This document shows, piece by piece, positions 1 to 12,180 of a stretch of 64,000 nucleotides of DNA. Origin of the DNA: Sitta carolinensis (lineage: Eukaryota > Chordata > Aves > Passeriformes > Sittidae); contig JAVUNC010000019.1 in NCBI GenBank assembly GCA_032173965.1, positions 4,836,501 to 4,900,500 on the forward strand, written 5' to 3'. Made by a program: the position numbers and the translations under genes. The notes under the pieces were generated by a model. The model was not told where the DNA came from. It made no database searches and saw nothing but the letters and a program-made list of their open reading frames with translations. Within the stretch, counting starts at the first letter, position 1, and every line of letters starts with the position of its first letter.

Positions 1-3000
1 TTTGGCCCAAAAACAGTAACATGCTCTTAAGTGGACCAGGTTTATGGACTGCCATGTTTCAAGAATCTGGAAGGAGAAGGAAACTGTGAAAAAAAGGGTT
101 TTCTGCTATCTGCTTCCCCTGGGAGATAAGAGATACATTGTGGAGGAGGAAAGTTGTCAGGAAAGAGGCAGGACATGAGCATATTTTCCAAAGCCACACT
201 GAACACACCTGTTATATTTCACAGACACTAAAATTTAGCAAACGCTCATGCCAAAACAATTTGTATTAGGCCATAAGTAACACATAAGGACAGGAAACAA
301 TATTTCTCTGTTGCTTTACAGGGATTTTCAATCTTGACATGCATTACAAGATTCCTTTAACCCCACAGCCACCACTAAACTGGGATGATCAGGTGGCAGG
401 TAGGAACTGGGTTATATGAAAGGGAAAAGAAGAACGGCCACATGAGCAGGGTTGGCAGCACCATCTCTGAGTCAGAGCAGTAATTTCACAAAAAGGTGGA
501 ATTAAAATTGTGCTCAATGTTGATTACGGGGGACACAGACACAGCACAAACAGGGCTGATCAGAGGGAGGTGCACATTAATGGGTTTCAAAGGCTACTAA
601 ACCCAGCCAAAGCAGGGCAACAAACTGTGGGGTGTGCTAAGCACCAGGATGGTTTGTCAGCTTGTTTTACAGACATCCTGGGAAACAGCAGATATTCCAC
701 AACCACAGAACAAGCCATGAAATTAGCCTCAGCACGCCACAAGGCAATGAAGTGACTGGGAAGGGCAGAGTGTCAAGAAAAAACAAAGCTTCAGAAACAT
801 TTCTGAAAGCAAGCATACTCATCTCCATAGCAGGAATAAGAGAAAAGAAGCAGAGGTCCTGTGCACAGCACATGCTCAGGTTGGAGAGGTTTCTACCCCC
901 AGACTGGACCTAAAATGAAATGCACACTGCATAACTGAAAGCACATAAATCAGTATCAGTGTTTTTCAATACAGCAAATTATGCTGGTTTTATAACCCAT
1001 GAAGAACAATTATGGACTTAGAAAAGACATTATGATAAGAGAAATAATGGAAAGTGGAACAGAGATTTAGTTCCAGGTGATTGACGAGTTGCCAAGGATA
1101 AAATGGTCCCGAAAGAAAACATATCCTATGTTTAGAACAACTGCATGCCCACTGCAGCAATGCTCAGATGGAGGAGCAGCATGAATAATTGGGGACACTA
1201 CAGTTCCTCTTGTTTCTGGAAGCAATTCATTTGAATTATTCTGCTTGTTAAGGGGAAAGAACAAGTCACTTGAAAATAGCCAGCCTGTCATGTGACCGAG
1301 ATAACCGGGGACAGCATCCCATTATTTAATCAATTTACACTAAATGCTTCGCCCAGAGCTGGCTACTAATAAACAAATTAATATAGTCCCAGAAAGCTGA
1401 ACTACCACGTTGCTTTCTGCTGCCAGACTGAAAGCTGGAGCATGCAAGACCTACTCTTGCATCTGAGCTCTGGTTTTGCAACTGTTCCCTCCTGTCAGTG
1501 CTGCACCAAGTATCTGCACTAAACAAGGTCCAGGGGAAGCTGAGGATTAAATGTTGCTGCCCTGGTGAAAGCCTCAGCTAGAACAAGTCTCTGTATGTCT
1601 CTGGAGCATCACAGAGTATGAGTGCCACAAAGGAAGGAAGATTGATGGCTGGACTATTAGACAGACTGGTGTTCCTGGTATAACTGGCCCTTGGAAAGAC
1701 TGGTAAGAGAAGGCTCTGGCTAAACTGGAATAACAGTAAGAATTACATCAGTGCATCACTTCTCTTAACAAAATCATCAAGACACATTCTCTGCTTCTAA
1801 GGACATGTACCAGAAATGCCACTGTAACCAACAGGAGGGCAAGGAGTGCCTGCTGGCTGCAGCGTGCATGCTGAAGAGGAGATGGAGTAATGAGGGTATT
1901 ATCCAGCTCGGTTTGTGGCTGCTGGAAGGCTCCAGGCAGGAGGTACAGGAACTCACTGGCATGAATCTGAATTGCCTGTGACCTCTCCTTGAGGTACTCT
2001 GCTACCTTTCATGCAGTACAATAGGCTTTAAGGACAATCTAGGCTGAAGACTCAAACGAAACTCCCTAGGCCAACATTACAGTCAAGAGCTTTCTTGTGC
2101 ATTCCCAGAGCATTTTAATGAAATATTTGACTACAGCTTGGAGTTCTGAGGAAACCATTACACAAAAAAGTTTGACCAAATATATTTTGGCTTCTAAAGT
2201 CCTTCTTGTGTTCACAGCTGAGCCCCAGGCTCAAGTAATGAATATGTCCATCCTTACAACGGATGCTGTGGTTTTCAACAGGCCTTCCTGCTTCATGCCA
2301 AAGGGGAAAACAATATCATTTGTGAGGACTAATGGCTGGGTTAAAAATCACCAGGGTTAAGTATGGGAGAAGACAGTCTCTTCCTTAGTACTATACAACA
2401 TCAGGAAACTGTTCCTGACAATGCCATCCATCAGGCAAAGCAGTGGAAGGGGCTGGAAGTGGAAAAGACTGCAGATAGCGCTGGCCTGGGAGGGACTGCA
2501 CTCCCTCAGGGATCCCACCCAGGGCAGCAGTGCTGGCATCTGTGCTCCCTGGCCAGAGGAGTGTACAGGGAAGAGCAGAGCTGCCTCCTTAACCTCCTGG
2601 AGACTTATAGCTCACAATGCCTCAATCACAGGCAGCCAAGGAGACCAAGGGCTCATGCTGGTCCTGGGCTCAGTCACCTGCAAGGAAAACAGAGAATTCT
2701 GCCAGAGGTCTCCAAGAGATGTTCAGTTCAGAGTCTTCTGCTGCCAACACACACACAGAGATTGGGATGCCCAGAAGAAAATACTGAAAAAACACAGTTG
2801 TCCTTTCAGGAGCCTGGGTTTTTTTCAAGATAGGAACAACCAAGAATGCTCCACTTCAGATAATACAGACATCCCACATGTTTCAACGCCAGCTCTGCCC
2901 CAACTAATTTCCTAATGGGGAAATTAGAGCTGGCATGGATTACTCAGTCTCAACTCTTTCCCAGTATCTTTTACATACATAATGAGCCACATCAATGGTG

Positions 3001-6000
3001 TGTACTTCCAGAGAGCAAAATAAAGGAAACAAAATTACTGAGTATTTTGAGAAGCTGGATTATGGACTGGGTTTACATCCATCTAGTCAAAGAAAGGAAA
3101 TTTTGTTGCTGAGGGTAAGTGAAGTAACTGGGTTTTCCATTTCTATTATTTCACATTTCTTTCTTTTGAATTTCCTGTAGACATAAAATAAAAACCATGC
3201 ATTTGAGACATTACTTGAAGTTTTAATTTATGTTATTGATATGACTTTGCAGATTAAAAAACTGTAAAAACATATTTGGGCAATGATAATTCACATGCCA
3301 AGTCTCTATCCAGCTCAAATGAAATATATTCATTTTTCCCAGCCAACCAATGGGAAGTTGTTCTGACTTCCAGAGTAATCATGAAAGTCAGGCAACTTTT
3401 AGTTACTGGAAGTGATGCACTGGCTTTAAATGCATGCATGTGCATGATCATATGAGAATTTCTATTCTTTAGTCAGACAGAAACTCATTCCATCTTTCTT
3501 TATCATCACAAAACCTCCAAATGAGAAGTTTAAAAAAGCCATCAATAAAAACCTGCTAAAAATACTTAGCTTTAAATTCTATAATAGTTAAAAGACTGGC
3601 TATAGTCACTGAGTGCAACAGACCTAGAGTATTATATTTGACACATAACTTTTAACCTCCTCTGCACTAAAGAATTTCAGGGAGCAGGTCCGCCAGTACA
3701 TCTTCTTTAAACAGGGCAGGCTGCCCATTTTTATCCCCTTGCATTGTGCTTTCAGTCACAAGTGTTATATAAGGATGAGTATTAATTACTAAGTGGAAAA
3801 AGTCCAAAAAAAGGAATCTAAATGCAAGTGTTCCCAAGCATTCAAGGGAGAAGGTATATTTACAAGCAGTCTCTAATGAGGATAGGCACTCCTTCAAATA
3901 ATTTAATCCTGACTCTGAGGGAATCCAATGTTTAGAATTTACACCTTTCAAAAAATTGAGACAAAATTAATTTCTTTCTGATTTAGGTGGGTATGAGATC
4001 TGTTATTCTTATTCCCCCAGAATCTGAACAGAGATGGATGATAGCACAGAACTGAGCTGAGAATGCAGAAGTTGAACAGGAATTTATTTTTTTAAATATG
4101 AAAAAGGAAGAATATAGATTTAGGGTCTTATGGGTCATTCTCAAACAAAGAGAGAAAATCCTGCAATATGCCAGATACTGGCAGGGTCACAAATTCCAAG
4201 CAGTTTAAGATAAATCCAGTTTACTAACATTTTTAAAAAGTAGATAAAAGCTAATTCCCTGCTAGGAAATTAATCACCAAATTTATATTGCAAAAGCATT
4301 TCTGTGTTGCTTTTTGCTTGACTGGTCTTTCTGTATCTTACAGGACAAAGCCTGAGGTTTCTACTGTTTGCCCTCATTTCTTATGTGTGCATTAGTAGCT
4401 GAGCTTGCACTAGAAATCCATTACTCTATAGCTCAAGAATGCAAGAGAGAAAACACTTAATTTCCTCCCATCTTTAATATCTTCAATGCTATTTCATGCC
4501 ATCTATTTTATGTTATGTCTAGAGGTCTGGGTAATAGAAATGACTCATGTATCCCATGCTTAGGAAAAAGTATGCTTGCACTGGGTGGATAACCTGAACC
4601 TTAGCAAAGCTATCTGACCCTTGCACTAAACTATAAACAGAAATTTCTCTGCACACCCTGTTAGTGTTGGGTGGTCTTTGTACAGGGATAAGTTTTATAG
4701 ACTCAGCTCTGAATCTGAAAATACACTAGATCAAGTGGTGCTTTGGGAGGAGCCTGGTAGTTTCAGAAAGCTTTTACAGACTTCCCAAGTGACTGAGCAG
4801 TAGTTAAGATACAGCCTCACTCCCGTAAAACCTTCTCTTTTTTCCTAGTAATGCATCTACTCCACAATAGTCAAATCCTGTGGGGTTCTTCCTTGGCAAG
4901 CACAGCTCTGAGCAAGGGCATGGTGAAAGCTGAGTTGGCTCCATCCCTCTCTGTGGCCAAGCTTGCAGGAAGAAGTAAAGGTGTGGAAAGTTTTCTAGAG
5001 ATGCTTTTTAACAGCGTTTACCTTCAATATGTCCACAGGGGACAATAAGAAGGAGGATGGGGGGACAGGGGGGAGGCTTCACCTCCCTGTTCAGGTCCTC
5101 CAAACCAGGGGAGCTAATGGGATACACAGAAGGCTAAAACCAGCTAGGCCAGTAGCTTAGGGGGGTTCTGTCAGCTTCATTCAACCAGGGACAAGTTTCA
5201 CACCAGAGTTCATAAGAAATGACCCACACAACTGCAAATGTCACCACTTTCTCTGCCAAATGCACAACCAAAACTGCTTCTTGAAGATAAACATACAATA
5301 ACATGTATGCGTAACAAATTTTAAGTGCTCCTTTTCATATGCATGAGGAAGAAGAGGAAGCCAAACCACTGATCACCTGATGTTACTGCCACACAATTTA
5401 ATGTCCTGCTGCCAGGCACTCAGACACCACAGCGATGAGTGCAAGACAAAGGCCAAAATGAAAAAACACAAAAGAGATCTATTTATTTATGCAATGGTGA
5501 TTGCGTTGTTTTCTCATTGGAGCAAGCATTTTTTTAGTCATCTTTAGTTAACCATCTAAATGTTCACTCGGGATTCAAGGGGTACAACATGAACACAAAG
5601 CTGACATAAGCCCTAAAGACTTTAAGTGCTGCTGCAGCAAACAGAGAGGGGACAATAAATCCAGCTCTGCAGACCTCCAGAAGAAGCTGGGTCAACCTCC
5701 GACAACACTCTTTACAAGGGGCAGCATTATGATATCTGGAAGGAGGGAAGTCTGTTTTGTTTAGTGATCCCAGACTTAAGCACAGCAGATAGAACAATCT
5801 TTCCAAACTTTCCTACCAAATCTATATTTTCTAAACTGCAAGCTAATCCTATTTCCTTATATCAGCTACTGTTCATGAGAACAAACTGCAAAAAGTCCCT
5901 AACTGACCGAGCCATTTTCACAGCTTGAAGAAATGCTCAGTCTGCAAGAGTCATGGTTTACAGTCAGGGAAGCAAGTTTATTTATACATTGTGTAGGTAA

Positions 6001-6881
6001 CTGCAATTGCCTCACAACTCAGCAGGCCACCATGAGATAGGGTGGCTTTAGCAAACCCTACTTCTACAAATTAAACCTCAGTGTCAGAGCATTTTAAGCC
6101 ACAACCATTTTTTACAGTATAACTAAAATAGACCAGTTCCATTCTACATGTTTGCAACCATACTGAAATACCTTCACACTTAAACCTGTTCAGAGGCAGT
6201 TCTTTTTGTCCAGAGGGATTCTCTGCTGAAGTCATGTTCCTTTTACAATCTTCACTGCTTTCATTTGCCCACATCAAGCTGGAGCCAGGATTACAGGGAA
6301 GGTTTCCCAAAGATCCTGAATTTTGGGGAATACTAGAGGCACTGCACAGTAACAAAGACATCAGGCTAATGCAAAGCATGCAAGAAGAGAGTCACATGAA
6401 CACAGTTTAGGGACCCTAAAGGTTATAAAAAGGCAAAATAGATGTTTGCTCACTACCTATCCATGCCAAGCAGCTCACTAACTTTTAAGATAGTGAGTCT
6501 TAAGACTTTTAAGTACTTCCTTCACTGGATCATCTTACATTTCTGGGCCCTCTGAAGCACCCTAGCCATAGCTGCAGGAAAAAAGCCTCTGATGTATAGG
6601 ACTGATAGGCAAGCCTAGAAATAACCCCTCTGCATGAGACATGCACTGCTCTGCTGTTCCCTCAGAAGACATCCAAACAACCATGCTGGGGTCAGCTGAT
6701 TTTGAGGGCCTTTTCTAAAAAACAAGCTAACACAGCAGAATTCAGGTACAAGTTCAGAAAGTCACTCCATCCCTTCTGTCTACACCCCAGACATGTTGAG
6801 ACAAGGCATGTTTATGGCAGGAAGGTGCAGTAACAGGATTAGTGATTATGGCAAAGTCTTAAGCATCAAACCAGTCTCATC
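1..6881. other. noncoding DNA, no gene recognised
   Basis: I see no recognisable gene or repeat in this stretch. The open frames, including two overlapping plus-strand frames of about 160 codons near 2.36-2.92 kb, show no domain, no codon pattern and no splice-flanked conserved segment, and they overlap in different frames, which argues for chance. A G-rich run near 5,058-5,078 has two tracts of six G but not the four separated tracts of a classic quadruplex. A short imperfect hairpin lies at 2,888-2,934 and is listed separately. Confidence 0.6.
2888..2934. repeat. small bulged inverted repeat
   Basis: Two nested perfect arms are visible. The outer 8-base arms are 2,888-2,895 and 2,927-2,934; the inner 8-base arms are 2,905-2,912 and 2,919-2,926, around a 6-base loop. 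The left side carries a 9-base bulge between the two stems that the right side lacks. This could form a small cruciform or RNA hairpin. Chance is possible for a structure this small; no function is inferred. Confidence 0.5.
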
Positions 6882-7012
6882 TCACAGAATCACAGGACGG
6901 CTTGGGTTGGAAGGGACCTTAAAAATCATCTAATTACAAGCCCCCTGCCACAGGCAGGAGCACCTTCTACCAAAAGCAACACAGGTTGCTCAAAGCCCTG
7001 ACCAACCTGACC
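6882..7012 (-). mobile_element. CR1 LINE fragment, 3' end
   Basis: Read on the plus strand, this is the reverse complement of the avian CR1 3' end. It opens with the octamer-like CACAGAAT terminal repeat and continues into the familiar TTGGGTTGGAAGGGACCTT block, then the CCCCTGCCACAGGCAGGAGCACCTTCTA-type region and the ACAGGTTGCTCAAAGCCC block. The element is therefore inserted on the minus strand and is 5'-truncated to about 130 bases, as is usual for CR1. It keeps none of the reverse transcriptase coding region and cannot move by itself. The upstream (sequence-right) boundary is approximate. Confidence 0.95.
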
Positions 7013-10000
7013 TAATCTCAGTCTCATCTGTTTCTTTACCCTCATTTTTTCACTTGTTGCTCTGCATTTCTCCTCATTTAGGTGAATCTCCACTGCTTGC
7101 CTTGAAAAGTAGCTCCTATTCCTTCCCTCTGTGCCCTCCATCCCCCAAGCAATGTTACATCAGCCTCCCAGCTCTGCTTCAGCAGCATTCCCTTGGCAGT
7201 GCCCACTATGCCTTGGCACACAGGAGAAAGTTAGCACGTCAAACAGTCATGGAAATCATATTCTACAAATACAATTGACATTCTGTAAATGGCACAAATG
7301 CCCCTTCTCATACCTGCCAGGCAGGCAGTAAACACACCAATCCCCACCCTCCTGATCCCCATCAGGGTCAAACTGGTGTAGTTCAATTGACCCCAGTGTT
7401 GCTGCCCCATTCCCAGCAAGGCCAGGTCATTACTCAAAGGCTGCAAGTGGGAAGCAGGTTGGCTTCCACATGGCCACCCACAAAGACAGGATTTGAGTGA
7501 CAGCACTCTATTCCCAGAGTCCAATGCACATTTCTTTCAATAACCTCATCCAGATTTGTTTTATGTCAGCTGGGAAGCCAGCTCCAAGGTTTTCTTTTGC
7601 GCTGGATAACAGCCACAAGAGCCCACTTGACTTTAATTATGGGGTGTTCCACATGTCCAGCACACTGAGGCCATATGTACTTGTAAGTGCTTACAGTGTT
7701 CTCAGCAAAAAACACTGCTGCACATGGTAACTCTGGGCCTCTGATTTTGGACTGCCCAGCAGCAACTCCCCCCCTTTTGCCAGGCCTCCAACTCGCTGCT
7801 GGTTTGCTGCCATTGCCAGTGGGCTATGATGTTGTTACTGCCAGCTTGCTGGCACAGGCTGGAGTGCTTCGAGTTCAGCTCAACAGCTGTTGACTCATTG
7901 AAGTACAAATCCCGGGACTGGAAAAGCAAAATGCTCTCGTGGAAGGGCATTTCATTAAGGACAGAGAATGCCACTCCAAGGAGATGCACCAGTCCCCTGA
8001 CCACAACTTATGGCCCTGTTGGGTTGCCCATCATCAGATCTAAGGCTGTTGATTGTTCCCCCAAGCTTAGACACTGCATGGTAACAGGTGCCTAGGTCAG
8101 GCAGCTGTAGTCCCTGAGTGACATCACAGCAAAAACTGATCTGCAACACCCTGATGTATTTCCTCAGTCACAGCGCTGATAAGATCTGCTTGAAACTCTA
8201 GTTAATGACTGGCATCTTACAACTTCTCTGTCACTTTAGCAGAGATGGTTAAGTAACTTATGTAGCATCATAAACACATCATAAAACACCTTCAGGAATT
8301 AACACTGGGGCAAATTGCTCTTCTCTGCTATAACACACTGGACTGAAGATGGCCTGAACTTTCCTTGCAAGAGTTTTCTGATGTACCCATAATCTGAGTT
8401 CCTTTGCCTCTTCCTTAAAGCCATGAGCAGTAAATCAGAGAGTCTTCTGGCCCATTTTGTCAGAAACTTAGCCAACACAGTATAATTATTTCATCACCAA
8501 ATCCAGACTTTCAGGACCTGAAAGACATTGCACTTTGCAGGGAGATGATACACTGAGAAATTCATCCATGGTTTCCACTGGCTCATTAAGGGAGCAATAA
8601 AACAGCTGTATTCAATTCCTTAAACTGTTCAACAGTGAGGCAGGAGGAAGCAACTTACACCCATATTGAGAAACATGAAGTCTGCTCAACAGATCATTTA
8701 GGGAGATGAATTTGCAGCTGACAATACCATTATAACAGGGGTTATTTAGCTCCTATTAACAGCTCAGGAGCTCTAGCACGTCAGAGTATGAGGCAGAGCT
8801 TTCTTTCTATCTTCTGCACTGACTGACACTCATTCAGCAAATCAATCCAACTCTTTGCTAACTCATCCAGCTGTTTGACACAAGTGTGACCCCTCCCTCC
8901 TTAGAGGGGACTCTGCCAAGATACATTGCAGTCAGAATCCAGGGTTTGGAACTGCCATTTCCTCATGCAGGGAAAGGCAGAAGTCTTTGGATGAAAGCAA
9001 ACAACATAATCATACGCTTAAATCAGGGCAAAGAGCTTCCACTAAACACAAGATTTCATGAAATAAAGGCATTATAACAAAAGGGTCTATCTACTCCACA
9101 CAATTTCAAAGATCAGAAGTCTTCCCACACTGCTTTATTGATTAGTTAGAGCCAGACTGATATATTTAACAAAAAATCAATGGGAAAAATAAAGGACTGC
9201 CTTTCTGACTCAGAGGAAGAATTTCATTCATGGGATAAGAGATCCTAATGAGGCAATTCAGTATTCAAAGGGAGCTATTAGCAGTGAAGGAATGAAGTGG
9301 TTGTGTAACAAAATGACAAGCACTGAGTGCAGATGGAGGAAATGGTGTTTTGTAAATTCAGAATCCGGGATTTTTTTTTTTTTTTAATCTTTAAATACTT
9401 CATACAGATATGCTGTCTGCAATATTTAGCATGATTTTGGGTATCATTCGCGGCCATTTTTTTCCCCAGATGGGGCAGCTGCAAAAATATGCTTGAAGCC
9501 AGTAGAAGCACTTGCCCACAATTACAGATCACTTATTCATATGGGCATGCCCAGTACTTCCTCTTGTAAGAGTCAACACTTTTGAGACTCCAGTGCTCCC
9601 CCAGCAAAATAAACAGCTGAAAGAGCCTGTGGACTGACACAGCTATTATTTGTAGCTCCATCTGCTCAAGAAATGCTGCCGGGTGCACGTGCTTTTAGCC
9701 TGAGGGTGGAGATCAGGATAGGAACTGAGCAGGGTGGAAATCTGTCCAACCAGCAGAGTCCAGTTGGTTGCAGATTTACAGGGCTTTACCTGAATGGAGA
9801 GAGCTTGGTGCCACAGCCAGCCTGACCCTAGGTGAGGCACGAGTGAGGCACCCTCCCAGCTCTGCCATATCCATGTCTTACTAATACAACGAAAATCAGG
9901 GCACAAATCCACCTTCTGCCCTACCCACCTCAACTCCTGAGCAAGTGACCTGCAAGAACACGGCACAGCTCTGCTAATTACGAGCCAGACTGAGTTTTAC

Positions 10001-11800
10001 TGGGAAGCAGTTAAACAGGGAGGGAATAGCCTGGGAAAACACAGCATGTTAGGCTCAAATCTTCACATGTACATGGGCAGCCAACAAGCCACAAGCAATG
10101 TATGGTCTAGGCACAGTTACTGTAAAGGTCTGTGCACAGGAATCACACTCTTCTTCCACATCATGAGTGCAAAAACTCCCCCAGACCGTCCCCAGTCCTC
10201 CACTGCAGACTGTGGCCACTACTCCACCCCACCATTCTGCTTTGGGCTTTTATTACAACAGCTTATTTAGCACAGCTGCTTATTTTACATTGTCTTCAGC
10301 ATCCTTCTGCTTGATGATTTCTATAGAATTTGCAGCTAGTCAAACACTTTGCAGGAATTCAACACAAACCATTTTTCCTGGACAGTAAAATGCAGATTTT
10401 ATGGTTGAGAAAACTGGAAGACTTTCCCGCTTTTATCTCCTTCATCATAGAAACCCCACTAGAACTTAGCTGCCTGCTAGATGCTAAGGCTTATAGCCAG
10501 ACCCAATGCCAAATTAAATTATTAAACTTCTTATTAAATTAATTAAAACTCTGTGAGTGACACTGTGTAGATGACTGAAACAGCTGGATTAATAAGTCTT
10601 CCTGATCAATATGGAAAAAAATGCTTGCTAGAACAAGCAGAGAAAACAGGATGCAGCAAAGGGACAGCAAGGGGACAGGCTGCTGGAAGAGACACAAGGC
10701 AATTAAGAAACACCCCCTGAGCTATAAAAAGAGGAGGCAGCAGAATTTTTGTGTTTCAGGATCAGACTTTGGCATTTTCCTTTAGGATGGTACTGAGAGA
10801 TCTGAAGCACAGAGATGGGTTTTTTTAAATTAAAAAAAAAAATTAAATTAATTTATAAATTTTAAAAACCATAACAACAACCCCTCCTCCCCCTTCAAAA
10901 ACAAACTCTACAAACTTCCTCCCAGAAACTGCTCAACAATCCCCACATATTTCTCTTCTCTGCAACTAGGTAGTTGTGCCCCTTTACAGATGCCTGGAAG
11001 TTTATTCCAAGGCCCAGTGGATGCCCTGTGTGGAGTACTGGATGACAAATCACATCTTAAGATCAGGCTGTGTGAATTTCAATTATTCTGTTGGGAGGAC
11101 ATTGATTACAACTGCTGTGCAAGTGCATTTATTGTTTGGGCTCAGCTTGGCTCTGCTTGGAGTTTTTTGATCTGCAGAAATTTTGCTCCTGGTGATGATT
11201 TATTCTGATTTTTCTCTTTTTAATCATAGCTATGCAAATGTTGCATGGCTATGGAGTAAAAGAAAAGTACTTTCAAAGAAAAATAACTGGTTAAAAGACA
11301 AAAAATAAAGGGAAAGAATTCACAGTGGAGAGGGATCATCAGCTGATTTCCTCAGGGAGATTCAATTCACTCATAAATAAATGGCAAAAGGTGAGAAAGT
11401 TTTCTGCTGATAAAAAAATTATTCAAGACAGTAAGAATGAGGGCAGACCAGGCAGAATTGCTAAGGGGCCATGCAAGATTTGGTGATAGGGCAATAAGAG
11501 AAAGAATTACAATTTAGGTAATAATGAACATGGGGAAAAAAAAGTCTTAACTTCACATAAGAAACAATGGATTCAAACCTGAAAATTATCATCCAGAAAC
11601 AGTACTTTAGTACATCCTAATTTCAGTTCCATTCAAACATCAACTCAACAGGAGTCAAAATAGCAAAATTAAAATAGAAGAAAATTAAATACATATTATC
11701 AAGAACAAATGAACAACACAGAACACCTAATTATGTGATTGTATGAACCTATATTTCTTCAATGTAACCTGTGGTTCTTTTCCCTCATCTGAGGAAGGGT
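7013..11800. other. noncoding DNA, no gene recognised
   Basis: No gene was recognised here. The region has ordinary AT-leaning composition, a 15-base T run at 9,371-9,385, and AT-only low-complexity DNA around 10,512-10,550 and 10,824-10,868. Open frames of up to about 106 codons (for example 9,646-9,966, minus) have no recognisable family and overlap other frames. Confidence 0.6.
11225..11253. promoter_or_regulatory. octamer-containing near-palindrome (candidate POU site)
   Basis: Thirteen-base arms, 11,225-11,237 and 11,241-11,253, pair at 12 of 13 positions around a 3-base loop. The left arm and loop together contain ATGCAAAT, the octamer recognised by POU-domain transcription factors. 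The octamer and the palindrome are seen directly. That this is a working enhancer site is only inference; such octamers also arise by chance. Confidence 0.3.
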
Positions 11801-12180
11801 GGATTACAACCAAAAGCATTCAGAAAAAGGCAACTGCAATGACCTCAGCTACAGAACAGCTTCCACACATGGCAGGATTTTCCTGTGTTCCCTTTGACTG
11901 GGAAAGGGGTCATTTTAGTGGAAGGAGGACACTGATCCACTAATCGAAAGTGGCCAGGATCAGACAGACAGGCATCAATTACCCACCAACTCTTCTAATA
12001 CAAGATGCAAGGCCATAAAATGAGAGGAGAAGGATGCCAAGGTGAGGTAAAGGAGATGGTTCTTAATGCAACAGATGGTCAGTGTGTGGAAAGCCTTGCC
12101 AAGGAATGCTATTGGTGCAAATAGCTTAGAGGGGTCCTAGAAATGACCAGACACTTACTCTGAGAGATGTACTGAAGAGA
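11800..12180 (+). mobile_element. old CR1-like LINE relic (end of ORF2)
   Basis: The order of segments resembles the sense strand of old amniote CR1 near the end of ORF2 and the start of the 3' region. First comes a stretch like 'AGAAAAAGGCAACTGCAATGA' and 'GAACAGCTTCCACA', then a segment around 12,008-12,025 with AAGGCCATAAAATGAGAGGA, then 'GTGTGGAAAGCCTTGCCAA' and 'GCAAATAGCTTAGAGGGGTCC'. These match the recalled sense-strand order, with heavy substitution. No frame stays open across it, so it is a dead fossil, much older than the other CR1 copies here. Edges are approximate, and the call rests on pattern memory rather than an alignment. Confidence 0.6.

Noticed and set aside
2363..2915. 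Two overlapping plus-strand open frames of 156 and 164 codons
   Set aside because: They occupy the same DNA in different frames, show no domain, and the region is GC-richer, which lowers stop frequency. Chance is the simpler explanation.
5058..5078. G-quadruplex motif
   Set aside because: Only two long G runs with short G pairs; it does not meet the usual four-tract pattern.
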